Shown here in pieces: positions 52,945 through 62,130 of a stretch of DNA of 64,000 nucleotides. Location of the stretch: contig DGLA01000024.1 in the NCBI GenBank assembly GCA_002387205.1, positions 170,602 through 234,601 of the forward strand, given 5' to 3'. This DNA comes from Stutzerimonas stutzeri (GTDB taxonomy: Bacteria; Pseudomonadota; Gammaproteobacteria; Pseudomonadales; Pseudomonadaceae). How positions within the stretch are numbered: position 1 is the first letter of the stretch; each line of letters begins with the position of its first letter. The position numbers and the translations under genes are program-made. A model generated the notes under the pieces. It searched no databases, was not told the DNA's origin, and saw nothing but the letters and a program-made list of their open reading frames with translations.

Positions 52945-54945
52945 TCAGGCGTGCGGCTTGTTGCGGATGGTCTTCATCAGGTCGGCCGGGGTGATATGGC
53001 CGACGACGCTGCTGGCGCTGCCGGGCTGCGGCAGGTTGAGAATGTTGCCCTTGATCTTGCCGATCACGTGCATCTCGCACGGCTTGCAGTCGAACTTCAG
53101 TGTCAGCACCTCGTCACCGTGTACGAGCTGCATTGGCGCGACCTTGGTGCGCACGCCCGTCACGCCCTTGGCCTGTTTCGGGCACAGGTTGAAGGAGAAG
53201 CGCAGGCAGTGCTTGGTGATCATCACCGGAACTTCGCCGGTTTCCTCGTGGGCCTCGTAGGCCGCATCGATCAGCTGCACGCCATAACGGTGGTAGAAGG
53301 CCCGGGCCTTCTCGTTGTAGACGTTGTAGAGGAACGAGAGGTGCGATTCGGGATAGACCGGCGGCGGCACGCTGACCGGCTTGCGCCCGCCGCGCGAACG
53401 GATGGCTTCGCGGGCGTCAGTCAGCGCCTCGATGGCTGCGCGGCGTAGTGCCTTTAGCTGCGAGTTGGGGATGAAGAACGCCTGCGGCGCGTCCACGTCC
53501 ACTTCTTCGGCGTGGTAGATCGTGGTCCCCAGCTGGCTCAGCAGGTCGGCGATCTGGCCGGGCACCTGCTCGGGCTTTTTCGCTTCGCCGAATGGGCCGG
53601 GCAGGGTGGCCGTGGCGTAGGCGCCTTCTTCGCTGGTGACATGCAACTCGAGATCGTCCGCTCTCAGGCGGGCCAGCCAGCGCACGCCGACGCGGCGCTC
53701 GGCGGACGTTTTCAGTAGGGCCTGTTGCCAGTTGTGGTCCAGGTTGCGGTTGAGCGGATGGTTGGGTCGCAACTGGCGCAGCGCGGTCGGCATCTCGTTT
53801 GGCTCGACGCGGTACTGCCAGAGCGGCTGGCCGTCTTCCTCGAGCTGCGCGAGCGGCTCGACCACGCTGGCGCGGAAGCCCACCACCTCGCGCTTGACCA
53901 GCACGTTCAGGCCGTCGCCGTTGGACAACGGCTCGCGGGTCTGCACGGTTAGGTCATGCTTGCCGACCTTGAGCACTTCACCCACGGCGAGCCCGGTGAA
54001 GGTCGGCGAGTCGAAGGCGCCGATGTCGATCTTGCGGTCGGTGACGAAGTAGTCGGTGCTGCCGCGGTGGAAGGTCTTGTCCGGGTCCGGCACGAAGAAG
54101 TGGTCGGTGCGGCCGCTGGAGGCGCGGGCCAGATCGGGTCGGTCCAAGAGAATTTCGTCGAGGCGCTGGCGGTAGTAAGCGGTGATGTTCTTCACATAGC
54201 TCACATCCTTGTAGCGGCCTTCAATCTTGAAGGAACGCACGCCTGCATCCACCAGCGCGCGCAGGTTGGCGCTCTGGTTGTTGTCCTTCATGGACAAGAG
54301 GTGTTTCTCGAAAGCGACCACCTGGCCCTTATCGTCCTTCAGCGTGTAGGGCAGGCGGCAGGCTTGCGAGCAATCGCCGCGGTTGGCGCTGCGGCCGGTT
54401 TGCGCATGGCTGATGTTGCACTGACCGGAAAACGCCACGCACAGCGCGCCGTGGATGAAGAACTCGATGGCCGCGTCGGTCGCATCGCTGATTGCGCGGA
54501 TTTCCTGCAGGTTCAGTTCGCGGGCCAGCACAAGCTGCGAGAAGCCGGCCTGGTCCAGAAACTTGGCGCGCTCGAGGGTGCGGATGTCGGTCTGGGTGCT
54601 GGCATGGATTTCGATTGGCGGAATGTCCATTTCCATCACACCCATGTCCTGCACGATCAGTGCATCCACGCCGATTTCGTAGAGCTGCCAGATCAGTGCG
54701 CGCGCGGCTTCCAGCTCGTCGTCATGCAGGATGGTGTTGATCGTGACGAACACGCGGGCATGGAACAGGTGGGCGAATGTCACCAGCTCGGCAATGTCCG
54801 CCACGCTGTTCTCAGCGTTGTGCCGTGCCCCGAAACTCGGCCCGCCGATGTACACCGCATCAGCGCCATGCAGGATGGCCTCGCGGGCGATGGTGGTGTC
54901 CCGAGCGGGGGAGAGCAGTTCGAGATGGTGCTTGGGCAAGGACAT
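52945..54945 (-). CDS. rlhA: U32 family protein, RlhA-type 23S rRNA hydroxylase
   Basis: A 666-residue peptidase-U32-fold protein. The length and the U32 plus C-terminal DUF3656-like arrangement match RlhA (YdcP), which hydroxylates C2501 of 23S rRNA, rather than the shorter TrhP/YegQ. The U32 core starts ELLSPARDTTIAREAILHGA and carries the cysteine cluster QCNISHAQTGRSANRGDCSQ, then AC, with later Cys pairs CLRFSFNLCPKQ and FDCKPCEMHV suited to an Fe-S centre. The start MSLPKHHLELL at ATG 54945 excludes 31 upstream residues. Function inferred from RlhA. Confidence 0.85.
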   Translation of the reverse strand: MSLPKHHLELLSPARDTTIAREAILHGADAVYIGGPSFGARHNAENSVADIAELVTFAHLFHARVFVTINTILHDDELEAARALIWQLYEIGVDALIVQDMGVMEMDIPPIEIHASTQTDIRTLERAKFLDQAGFSQLVLARELNLQEIRAISDATDAAIEFFIHGALCVAFSGQCNISHAQTGRSANRGDCSQACRLPYTLKDDKGQVVAFEKHLLSMKDNNQSANLRALVDAGVRSFKIEGRYKDVSYVKNITAYYRQRLDEILLDRPDLARASSGRTDHFFVPDPDKTFHRGSTDYFVTDRKIDIGAFDSPTFTGLAVGEVLKVGKHDLTVQTREPLSNGDGLNVLVKREVVGFRASVVEPLAQLEEDGQPLWQYRVEPNEMPTALRQLRPNHPLNRNLDHNWQQALLKTSAERRVGVRWLARLRADDLELHVTSEEGAYATATLPGPFGEAKKPEQVPGQIADLLSQLGTTIYHAEEVDVDAPQAFFIPNSQLKALRRAAIEALTDAREAIRSRGGRKPVSVPPPVYPESHLSFLYNVYNEKARAFYHRYGVQLIDAAYEAHEETGEVPVMITKHCLRFSFNLCPKQAKGVTGVRTKVAPMQLVHGDEVLTLKFDCKPCEMHVIGKIKGNILNLPQPGSASSVVGHITPADLMKTIRNKPHA

Positions 54946-55100
54946 GGGCGCGGACCGGCTGTGAATCGAAAGTCGCGCATTGTAATGGCTTGGAGCCGGT
55001 TTGGGGTTGGCCGCCGGGCGAGTAGGGCGCGCTATCAATTTTAATGGCTTGGTCGTTCGTTCGTTTCATCGAGGGGCTTTCGGCGGGTTGGGCACGAATA

Positions 55101-55125
55101 TATAATGCGAAAGATTCTCATAATC
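55101..55125 (+). promoter_or_regulatory. Fur-box-like promoter of the FhuE-type receptor
   Basis: TATAAT at 55101-55106 is the -10 hexamer, and TAATGCGAAAGATTCTCATA over 55103-55122 is an A/T-rich dyad of the Fur-box kind (TAATGCGAA mirrored by TTCTCATAA). It ends about 25 bases before the ribosome site. This fits Fur repression under iron-replete growth, as expected for a siderophore receptor. Confidence 0.65.
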
Positions 55126-55149
55126 GATCCCATTACATGGAAGCCAGAG

Positions 55150-57384
55150 ATGTCGAACACCACGTTTGCCGAGTTCAACCCCGCTGCCGGTCGCTCAAAG
55201 CTCGCCCTGAAGCCGCTCACACTGGTAGTTCACCTACTCGCGGTTGGTGCGATCCTTCCCGCCATGCCTGTTTACGCCCAGTCCGCCGCTGCAACTGAGG
55301 CAGACGAGGCAACCACGCTCGAAGCGGTCACCATCACCGGTAAGGCGGTGCAAGACGTGACGGAAGGAACTGGCTCCTACACGACGGGCGCGGCACGCAC
55401 ATCCACCCCGCTCAGCATGTCCCTTCGCGAAACGCCGCAGTCGGTCAGCGTGATAACGCAGCAGCGCATTGAAGATCAGGACATGCAGACCATCCTTGAT
55501 GTGGTGAATAACACCACCGGTGTTTCGGTCAACCGTTACGAAACGGATCGGGCGCAGTTCAACGCGCGTGGGTTCGCGATCAACTCCCTGATGATCGACG
55601 GTGTGCCGACTATATGGGAGCAACCATGGAGTTCGGGCGAGATGTTCAGCAGCCTGGCGATGTATGACCGTGTCGAGGTGGTGCGCGGAGCAAACGGTCT
55701 GATGGCGGGGGCCGGAGACCCGTCTGCTTCGCTCAATCTGGTCCGCAAACGTGCAAGCAGCCGCGAGCTGACGGGTTCGGTCGAGGTCAGCGCTGGAAGC
55801 TGGGATACCTATGGTACGGAGGGCGACCTGTCGTTCGCCGTCAACGAGGCCGGTACGATACGTGCCCGGTTGGTGGGTGAGTTCAACGAGGGAGACAGCT
55901 GGATTGACCTGAAATCCAAACAGCGCGAAACCTTCTACGGGACCATGGACATTGACCTCACTCCAGACACCACCCTTTGGTTCGGTCTGAGCCGGCAGAC
56001 AAACGACTCCGACTCGCCGATGTGGGGCGGCCTGCCGATCTGGTATGCCGATGGCAGCCGTACGGACTGGAGCCGTTCCAAGACGACCTCTGCCAAGTGG
56101 AGTAAATGGGACAGCACGTACGACACCTACTTCATCAATCTCGATCACCGCTTCGCCAATGACTGGGAATTGAACCTGAGCTACAACCGCGGCGAACGCA
56201 GCTCCGATTCTTATCTGCTGTACCTGTCGGGTAACCCGGGCCGCGACGGCAGCGCACCGATGTCATCCTTTCCTGGCTCCTACAAGACTGAAACCGTGCA
56301 GGACGATTACAGCATCCGCTTTGGCGGGCCGGTGATGCTGTTGGGGCGCGAACACGAGGTCGCTTTCGGCTACATCTATAGCCAGCAGGACTTCGATGCC
56401 GACAGGCGTGTCGCGCAGAGCGGCTTCGGTGGCGTCGCCAATTTCGACGCCTATGACGGCGACTTTCCTGCGCCGGTCTGGGGAGGTCTGACGCCGTACA
56501 GCTACGGCGACCTGACCCAGAAAGGGCTGTACGCCGTGACTCGACTGAGCGTAACGGACGATCTGAAAGTGATCCTGGGCGCGCGTGACAACCGCTACGA
56601 GAAGACCAGTGACGACACCCCGTTCACGTCGCCCTCCCGCCTGGACGAGCATGAACTGACGCCCTACGCCGGCATCGTTTACGACCTGACAGAAAACCTG
56701 TCGGCCTATGCCAGCTACACCGATATCTTTCAGCCCCAGGCGCGGCGGGATATTAGCGGTCAGCAGTTGGAATCGGTCATCGGTGAAAGCTACGAGACAG
56801 GCCTGAAAGGCGAATTCTTCGAAGGCCGGCTAAACGCGTCCGCGGCCATCTTCAAGATCAAGCAGGATGGCCTGGGCGAGAGCACGGGTATTGCCGTTCC
56901 CGGCGGCATGGCGGGAGAGTTTGCGTACGAGCCTATCGACGTGACAAGCGAGGGCTTCGAACTGGAGATCTCCGGCGAGCTGGCTCCGGATTGGAATCTC
57001 ATGGCGGGCTATACCCAATTTGAAGTCGAGGACCCGGACGGTAACGCTCGCAGCACGCGCTTCCCCACCAAACTGGTGCGGACTTTCACGACCTACCGTC
57101 TACCGGGTGCACTCAATAAGGTGACCATCGGCGGCGGCGTAAACTGGCAGGACAGCATCTACACCTATGCCACCAACCCCGCCGGCAACCGGGAGAAGGT
57201 CGAGCAGGAAGCCTATGCGCTGGTCAACCTGATGGCGCGTTACGAGGTGACCGAGAACCTCACCGCTCAATTGAATGTGGACAATCTGACCGACGAGGAA
57301 TACTTCGACATGTTCGAGGCCTATGGCGCGCTGACATACGGTGCGCCCCGCAGCGTCACTGCATCCGCGAAGTATCGCTTCTAA
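55150..57384 (+). CDS. TonB-dependent siderophore receptor, FhuE-like
   Basis: A 744-residue outer-membrane receptor with a cleaved signal (ILPAMPVYAQ near 40), a plug domain at about 65-215 (RETPQSVSVITQQRIEDQDM, YDRVEVVRGANGLMAGAGDP) and a 22-strand barrel ending in YRF. The wording follows E. coli FhuE closely: MWGGLPIWYADGSR, YASYTDIFQPQARRD and the late GGGVNWQDSIYTYA. FhuE imports ferric coprogen and rhodotorulate, so a hydroxamate-type ligand is inferred. No N-terminal STN signalling domain is present. ATG 55150 has GGAAG 6 bases before it. Confidence 0.9.
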   Translation: MSNTTFAEFNPAAGRSKLALKPLTLVVHLLAVGAILPAMPVYAQSAAATEADEATTLEAVTITGKAVQDVTEGTGSYTTGAARTSTPLSMSLRETPQSVSVITQQRIEDQDMQTILDVVNNTTGVSVNRYETDRAQFNARGFAINSLMIDGVPTIWEQPWSSGEMFSSLAMYDRVEVVRGANGLMAGAGDPSASLNLVRKRASSRELTGSVEVSAGSWDTYGTEGDLSFAVNEAGTIRARLVGEFNEGDSWIDLKSKQRETFYGTMDIDLTPDTTLWFGLSRQTNDSDSPMWGGLPIWYADGSRTDWSRSKTTSAKWSKWDSTYDTYFINLDHRFANDWELNLSYNRGERSSDSYLLYLSGNPGRDGSAPMSSFPGSYKTETVQDDYSIRFGGPVMLLGREHEVAFGYIYSQQDFDADRRVAQSGFGGVANFDAYDGDFPAPVWGGLTPYSYGDLTQKGLYAVTRLSVTDDLKVILGARDNRYEKTSDDTPFTSPSRLDEHELTPYAGIVYDLTENLSAYASYTDIFQPQARRDISGQQLESVIGESYETGLKGEFFEGRLNASAAIFKIKQDGLGESTGIAVPGGMAGEFAYEPIDVTSEGFELEISGELAPDWNLMAGYTQFEVEDPDGNARSTRFPTKLVRTFTTYRLPGALNKVTIGGGVNWQDSIYTYATNPAGNREKVEQEAYALVNLMARYEVTENLTAQLNVDNLTDEEYFDMFEAYGALTYGAPRSVTASAKYRF

Positions 57385-57443
57385 CGGATGCATTGGCAGA
57401 AGGGTTGCTTGTCAGGGTGATCCAGAAAGCCAATATCAAAAGC

Positions 57444-57466
57444 CCCGGCCGCAAGGCCGGGTTTTT
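57444..57466 (+). terminator. intrinsic terminator of the FhuE-like gene
   Basis: CCCGGCC (57444-57450), GCAA loop, GGCCGGG (57455-57461) and TTTTT (57462-57466): a textbook terminator 60 bases after the receptor stop. Confidence 0.92.
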
Positions 57467-57660
57467 CCGTTAGCGATGCCTAGCTTCTCTGGCAGAAGAG
57501 CCGCGACGCAGATGGGCGGAGTTTTAGGTTCTGGGCAATGGGCCCCCGATCGACATCTGTTCGCGCCGCTGATTTGTACCGTGAACGGCTATGAACAGGC
57601 TGTGCCGCACGGGCCTGGAGATAGTTCCGCTTGCGCTTAGGCGTCCAGCCGCTCGATGTC

Positions 57661-57996
57661 CTATAGCGACGCCACTACCCCCCAGATCGCCGCGCCTAGC
57701 ACGGGCAACGACATCGCCACCCGCGGCGCATAGGGGACCAACATCAGCAACGCGAAGCCCGTCAGCGAGACCAGGCCGAACCAACCGACCACGGCCATGC
57801 CGCTGGGCCAGACCTGGCAAGCAGCGAAAGCGGCCAGCCCGAGCAGAACGCTACCGGCTGGTATGCATACGCGACGGAGCCCAATCGGTACGCGCGGATT
57901 GACCAGCTGCTTCCAGTGGCGCTCTTTGCCCAGGCAGAAACCCAGCATGCCGGCGTAGGCCAGCATCAGACTGGCGAACAGGGCTGGACCGTTCAT
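57661..57996 (-). CDS. DUF3325 membrane protein of the iron operon
   Basis: A 111-residue membrane protein with three or four hydrophobic helices (LFASLMLAYAGMLGFCLG, SVLLGLAAFAACQVW, VVGWFGLVSLTGFALLML, and a last one near LPVLGAAIWGVVASL). DUF3325 proteins occur with PepSY and DUF3649 genes near siderophore receptors in Pseudomonas. Its ATG overlaps the PepSY stop as ATGA, so it is translationally coupled as the last gene of the set. A role in iron or siderophore handling at the inner membrane is inferred from context only. Confidence 0.82.
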   Translation of the reverse strand: MNGPALFASLMLAYAGMLGFCLGKERHWKQLVNPRVPIGLRRVCIPAGSVLLGLAAFAACQVWPSGMAVVGWFGLVSLTGFALLMLVPYAPRVAMSLPVLGAAIWGVVASL

Positions 57997-59555
57997 GAGG
58001 ATGCTCCGTGAGCTGCGCGGCTTGGGCGAGGCGAGTGGGCGCTTCGGGCGGCGATCACCGTCGGGATTTTCCGAAGGGCCCAGCCCAACAGCAGCCCCAT
58101 CGAGACCACGCTCGCCAGTAGTGATAGCCGCATGCTGTCCAGGGTGCCCTGTGCATTCCAGAGGTCCAGTAGCGGCAGGGTCACGGCCAGCAGTGCAGTG
58201 CATGAAAGCTGTTCGCGCCAGGCAGTCAGCGGCTTACGCAACCAGGCGTGTAGCCAACTCAGTGCCCAGATTCCGAAGAACACCCGCAGCTCCCAGTCCT
58301 GACGGTCAGCAAGCGCAGCCGGCAGCAGCCGATTACTCCATAGCAGTGCCGTACAGGCCAGCAGGAGCCCAGCGACGACCGCTATGTTGAGGCTCTCCAC
58401 CACCCGCAAAAAGTGCGGGTTCGCCTTGGCCTGCTTGCGCTGTTTGACTGCGTAGAGCACAAGCCCCGTACCGATCATGGCGCAGCTGATCAAGCCGCAG
58501 ACGAAATACAGCCAGCGCATGGGATAACCACCGAACTGAGCGAAATGCAGGCCCGCCATCACCCGCTGGGTCAACTGGCTGGTGCGTGACGGCTCCGGGG
58601 CCTGGATCAGCTCGCCGCTGACGCCGTCGAAAACCATGCCTTCGCCCTTGGTCAGCTCGATGCGGTTGCCCAGCACGGGGCGCGCCGTGACCTGGGCGTT
58701 GGTCTTGCCAGGGTTGCTGACGGCCAGACCGCCGATCATTCCGGGCCCGTAGTGCGCTTCGGCTTGGCTAACAATCTCGCCCAGTGGTAGCAGTGGTGCC
58801 GCTAGCTTCAAGGCGGGCTGACCGCCACGGCTTTCACCGCGTGCTGCCTGTCCGGTTGTTCGGCCTGCTTGTGCGTCGCGGAAATAGGCCTGGCGATCGC
58901 CTTCGTAAACGGCATCCACCGCCGCAGGCATGTAAAGCAAGAAGAAGATCGCCAAGCCGGTGTAGGTGATCATCAAGTGAAACGGTAGTAGCAGGACGGC
59001 ACTGGCATTGTGCGCGTCCAGCCAGGAGCGCTGTCCCTTGGCTGGGCGAAAGGTGAAGAACTCCTTGAAGATCTTCTTGTGGATGATGACCCCGCTGACC
59101 AGCGCCACCAGCATCGCCATGGCAGCGAATCCCACCACCCATACCCCGAGGGTGCGCGGCAGGTGCAGGGTGTAGTGGAAATGGAAGAAGAAGTTGCCGC
59201 CGATGGTTTCGCGCGGCTCGATGGTGGCCCCGGAAAACGGGTCCAGCTGAGTGCTTACGGCGTCGCGGCGACGTTCGCCGACGGATACGCTGAGATCAGG
59301 CGAGCGCTCAGTCGGCAGGCTGATGTTCCAGTTCGATTGGTCCGCATGGTTGTCCGTCAGCCAGCGCTGCGCCACATTAGCTGCAGCGGCAGGTGTCTGC
59401 GCCCGATCGGTCAGCTCCGGTTGCATCCACCAGTTGATCTCCTTGTCGAACACTGCAAGGGTGCCGGTGAGAAAGATGGCGAACAGCATCCAGCCGAGCA
59501 ACAGCCCACACCAGGTGTGCAGCCAGGACATCGATTGCGTCAGGCTGCCTTTCAT
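57993..59555 (-). CDS. PepSY-associated membrane protein (FoxB/PiuB type)
   Basis: A 520-residue inner-membrane protein of the PepSY-TM family. Membrane helices start at TWCGLLLGWMLFAIFLTGTL, with further ones at GVWVVGFAAMAMLVALVSGV, LLLPFHLMITYTGLAIFF, WLYFVCGLISCAMIGTG and three at the C-terminal end. PepSY repeats lie between them, one around DLSVSVGERRRDAVSTQ. His-rich helices (FFFHFHYTLHL, LPFHLM, GLHFAQFGG) could hold heme, which fits a proposed role of relatives in reducing ferric siderophores. GGAGG precedes ATG 59555; the start overlaps the DUF3649 stop. Confidence 0.88.
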   Translation of the reverse strand: MKGSLTQSMSWLHTWCGLLLGWMLFAIFLTGTLAVFDKEINWWMQPELTDRAQTPAAAANVAQRWLTDNHADQSNWNISLPTERSPDLSVSVGERRRDAVSTQLDPFSGATIEPRETIGGNFFFHFHYTLHLPRTLGVWVVGFAAMAMLVALVSGVIIHKKIFKEFFTFRPAKGQRSWLDAHNASAVLLLPFHLMITYTGLAIFFLLYMPAAVDAVYEGDRQAYFRDAQAGRTTGQAARGESRGGQPALKLAAPLLPLGEIVSQAEAHYGPGMIGGLAVSNPGKTNAQVTARPVLGNRIELTKGEGMVFDGVSGELIQAPEPSRTSQLTQRVMAGLHFAQFGGYPMRWLYFVCGLISCAMIGTGLVLYAVKQRKQAKANPHFLRVVESLNIAVVAGLLLACTALLWSNRLLPAALADRQDWELRVFFGIWALSWLHAWLRKPLTAWREQLSCTALLAVTLPLLDLWNAQGTLDSMRLSLLASVVSMGLLLGWALRKIPTVIAARSAHSPRPSRAAHGASS

Positions 59556-59854
59556 CTCAACACCTCCAGCAACTGCGGCCAGAACCCGGTGACCGCCAAG
59601 GGAAGGGTGAGTCCGGCACCGATCAGTACCCGTTGGAGCGAGGCTGCCGCGAATGCCCAAAGCAAGAACGTCAGGTACACGACGAACGACAGCAACGACG
59701 CGGTGGTAATCGCGTCCACCGGATCCATCGGCAGCCACTGGGCGAGCGCTGCAGTGAATGCATAGGTGAAGGCGTAACCGCCCAGAATAGCCAGCATGGT
59801 GCGGGCCACGACGGCAGGCCAGGCCCTTCTTGGTTGAGTGGCAGAACGGGTCAC
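59552..59854 (-). CDS. DUF3649 iron-uptake-associated membrane protein
   Basis: A 100-residue protein with three hydrophobic helices (LAILGGYAFTYAFTAALA, ASLLSFVVYLTFLLWAFAA, VLIGAGLTLPLAVTGFW), matching DUF3649, which travels with PepSY and DUF3325 genes. The start is a GTG at 59854 with GGAAAG 6 bases before it; ORF extensions upstream do not have a ribosome site. It begins the three-gene overlapping unit 173 bases after the CirA-like receptor stop. Function inferred only from neighbours. Confidence 0.78.
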   Translation of the reverse strand: MTRSATQPRRAWPAVVARTMLAILGGYAFTYAFTAALAQWLPMDPVDAITTASLLSFVVYLTFLLWAFAAASLQRVLIGAGLTLPLAVTGFWPQLLEVLR

Positions 59855-59984
59855 GACGCGCTTTCCAGTGAGGGGCTTACGAAAAATGCCCAACCGTCGT
59901 AAGCGCCGGCCGGGCATGTTGTGATGAACCGATGACGCTTTGCCGCCCGGTCCGAACCTGCGGTCGTTACGTGCGTCGTCTGAA

Positions 59985-60022
59985 CGAGGAGAGCCACCTT
60001 GGGGAAGGTGTCTCCCTCTTGA
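59985..60022 (-). terminator. hairpin between receptor and DUF3649 genes
   Basis: CACCTT (59995-60000) and AAGGTG (60005-60010) pair around GGGG, and the flanking GAGGAGAG and CTCCCTC extend the stem with a mismatch. It starts about 5 bases after the receptor stop on the minus strand. With no T-run it may set the ratio of receptor to downstream genes rather than end transcription. Confidence 0.45.
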
Positions 60023-60026
60023 CCAC

Positions 60027-62000
60027 TTAGAACGAAGCGCTCACCCCCAAGGTGTAGCGACGCCCGTCCAGCACGGTTTCGTAGCTGTCGTAGTCGATCT
60101 GCTCGTTGAAGATGTTGTACACACCGGCCAGCAGCTTGACGTTCCGGTTCAGCGCATAGGTGCCGCCCAGGTCGACCAGGGTGTACGCCGGGGTACTGTC
60201 CGCCATGCTGGTGCGCGACAGGTATTCCGAGGTTTCGCTGCGGTAGTTGAGCCGCGCCCAGGTGCCAAGGCGGTCGCTGGCCTGCCAATCGAGCATGGTA
60301 TTGAACATGTGCTTGGGCATCTGGTTCAGCGGCTCGCCGCGGAAGTCACCGCTACGCTGTTCCGATTCGGTGTAGGTGTAGTTGGCACCCAGGGAGAGCG
60401 TCTCGGTGATATCCCAGTCGAAGGTCGCCTCGACGCCGCGCATGCGCGCTTCGTCGACGTTCACGCGGTCGCTGATGAAACGGTACGCTTCGCCATTGAC
60501 GACGCACTGACCCGAGGCATTGCCGGTGGTATCCGTGCAGCGGCGAAGCTCGGTGATCTTGTCCTCGAAGTCGGTGTTGAACAGGGTCACGCCCGCCGAG
60601 ACACCGTTGAGGCTGTCCCATAACACGCCGATTTCCTGGCTCAGGCTTTTTTCAGGGTTGAGTGCCGAGTTGCCGACGATCACAGCGGGGTCGCCCCGGC
60701 CTCCGCCGGTGATCTGGCCCCAGTTGTCCACAGCCGCACGGATATCCGGCGAGCGATAGCCACTGGAAACGCCACCTTTTAACGTCCACTGCTCCGCTGC
60801 TTGCCATACACCGTAGACGCGTGGAGACCAATGGGTGCCGTAGTTTTCATCTCGGTCCATGCGCAGGCCGGTGGTCAGCGCAAAGCTGTCGGTCAGGCTC
60901 CACTCGTCCTCAGCGAACAGCGCCCAGGACCAGCGTGTCAGCTGGGTCAGGTCCTCAGCGCCGGCCAGTTGGTTGCCCTCGTCGGACAGATCCTCGTATT
61001 TGTATTGGCCACCGAGTGTGGCGATGTGGTCACCCAGGAACAGCGAGCCTTGCGTATTGAACACGCTGTTTTCCAGCTCCATTTCGCGCCCTGGGTTTTC
61101 GATGCGCTCCTGCTGCAGATAAGTGTCGGACTGGCCCCAGTCCCAGCGGCCGGTGTGGCTGATGGCGTAATGAGTACGGTCGTAATCCGATAGCGAGTCG
61201 CTGATGCCCGTGCCGGAGCGGCCTACGCTGGCGTTTCGCTCCTGCTCGGTCTTGCCTGCTTCCAGAACGATGTCATTGGACGCGTTCGGCGTGAACGCCA
61301 ACTTGGCCGTTGCGCTGTCGGTCTTCTGCTCGTTGAAACCGCGAGGGATGTCGTCCTCGTCCCGGCGAGACGTCTGTCCGAAGATTTGCAGCCCCAGGAG
61401 GCCATCGACTAGGGGACCGGACAGATGTCCGTTCAGAATGTGGTAGTCACCGGAATCGGAGCGGTCCTGGAAGGTCTTTTCGGTCCGCACGCCGCCGCGC
61501 CAGGTATCGGCCACCTTGCGCGTGATGATGTTGATTACGCCGCCCATGGCATCGGAGCCATAGAGGGAAGACATCGGCCCACGCACGACCTCAATGCGCT
61601 CGATAGCCTCCAGGGGAGGCGTCCAGCCTTGTTCGATGCCAGGCCCGTCGCTGTTGGGACGCGTCGCGCGCGATTCCATGCGTTTGCCGTCGATAAGGAT
61701 CAGCGTGTACTTGGACGCCATGCCACGAATGCTGATATCGCTGGAGCTGGCTCCGCCGGTAATGACCACCCCTGGTATGTCACGTAGCGCATCGGTTACG
61801 TCACGATAGGACTTACTCTCGAGTTCCTCGCGGGTTACCACCGAAATCGACGCGGGAGCCTGCTTGATCTGCTGTTCGAAACCGGAAGCGGTAACCACGA
61901 CGTTCCCCAGCTCGACGGCTTCCTGCGCCTGAGCCATACCACCCATAGATGCCACCGCAGCGATCGCACAAGTCAGTTTGTGCCGACAGTAGATAACCAT
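60027..62000 (-). CDS. TonB-dependent catecholate receptor, CirA-like
   Basis: A 657-residue outer-membrane receptor, the same size as E. coli CirA. The signal peptide ends near GGMAQAQ. The plug (about 38-170) has QAPASISVVTREELESKSYR, RGMASKYTLILIDGKR and the CirA-like VRGPMSSLYGSDAMGGVINI. The barrel includes LFAEDEWSLTDSFALTTGLR and ends GVSASF with Phe last. CirA imports monomeric dihydroxybenzoate-type ferric catecholates, so a catecholate ligand is inferred. GAGGGGG lies 9 bases before ATG 62000. A two-component pair on the same strand directly upstream probably induces it, as in PfeRS/PirRS systems. Confidence 0.9.
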   Translation of the reverse strand: MVIYCRHKLTCAIAAVASMGGMAQAQEAVELGNVVVTASGFEQQIKQAPASISVVTREELESKSYRDVTDALRDIPGVVITGGASSSDISIRGMASKYTLILIDGKRMESRATRPNSDGPGIEQGWTPPLEAIERIEVVRGPMSSLYGSDAMGGVINIITRKVADTWRGGVRTEKTFQDRSDSGDYHILNGHLSGPLVDGLLGLQIFGQTSRRDEDDIPRGFNEQKTDSATAKLAFTPNASNDIVLEAGKTEQERNASVGRSGTGISDSLSDYDRTHYAISHTGRWDWGQSDTYLQQERIENPGREMELENSVFNTQGSLFLGDHIATLGGQYKYEDLSDEGNQLAGAEDLTQLTRWSWALFAEDEWSLTDSFALTTGLRMDRDENYGTHWSPRVYGVWQAAEQWTLKGGVSSGYRSPDIRAAVDNWGQITGGGRGDPAVIVGNSALNPEKSLSQEIGVLWDSLNGVSAGVTLFNTDFEDKITELRRCTDTTGNASGQCVVNGEAYRFISDRVNVDEARMRGVEATFDWDITETLSLGANYTYTESEQRSGDFRGEPLNQMPKHMFNTMLDWQASDRLGTWARLNYRSETSEYLSRTSMADSTPAYTLVDLGGTYALNRNVKLLAGVYNIFNEQIDYDSYETVLDGRRYTLGVSASF

Positions 62001-62058
62001 TACAGCGTTCCCCCTCAAAAGCATCCGTCCTGATCGCCCTTTTTGGGCGCGCTTGCAA

Positions 62059-62107
62059 CGGTGGTGATATTCAGCACCACCGCGTACGGATAGTATTCAT
62101 TCGCATT
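62059..62107. promoter_or_regulatory. control region of the CirA-like receptor
   Basis: CGGTGGTG (62059-62066) and CACCACCG (62075-62082) are a perfect 8-bp inverted repeat around ATATTCAG, about 60-80 bases before the receptor start. Next to it GATAGTATTCATTCGCATT (62089-62107) has partial Fur-box character (about half of 19 positions). One may be the site for the adjacent response regulator and the other for Fur; roles are inference. Confidence 0.4.
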
Positions 62108-62130
62108 TGAGAGTAAAGCGCGTTTACAAA

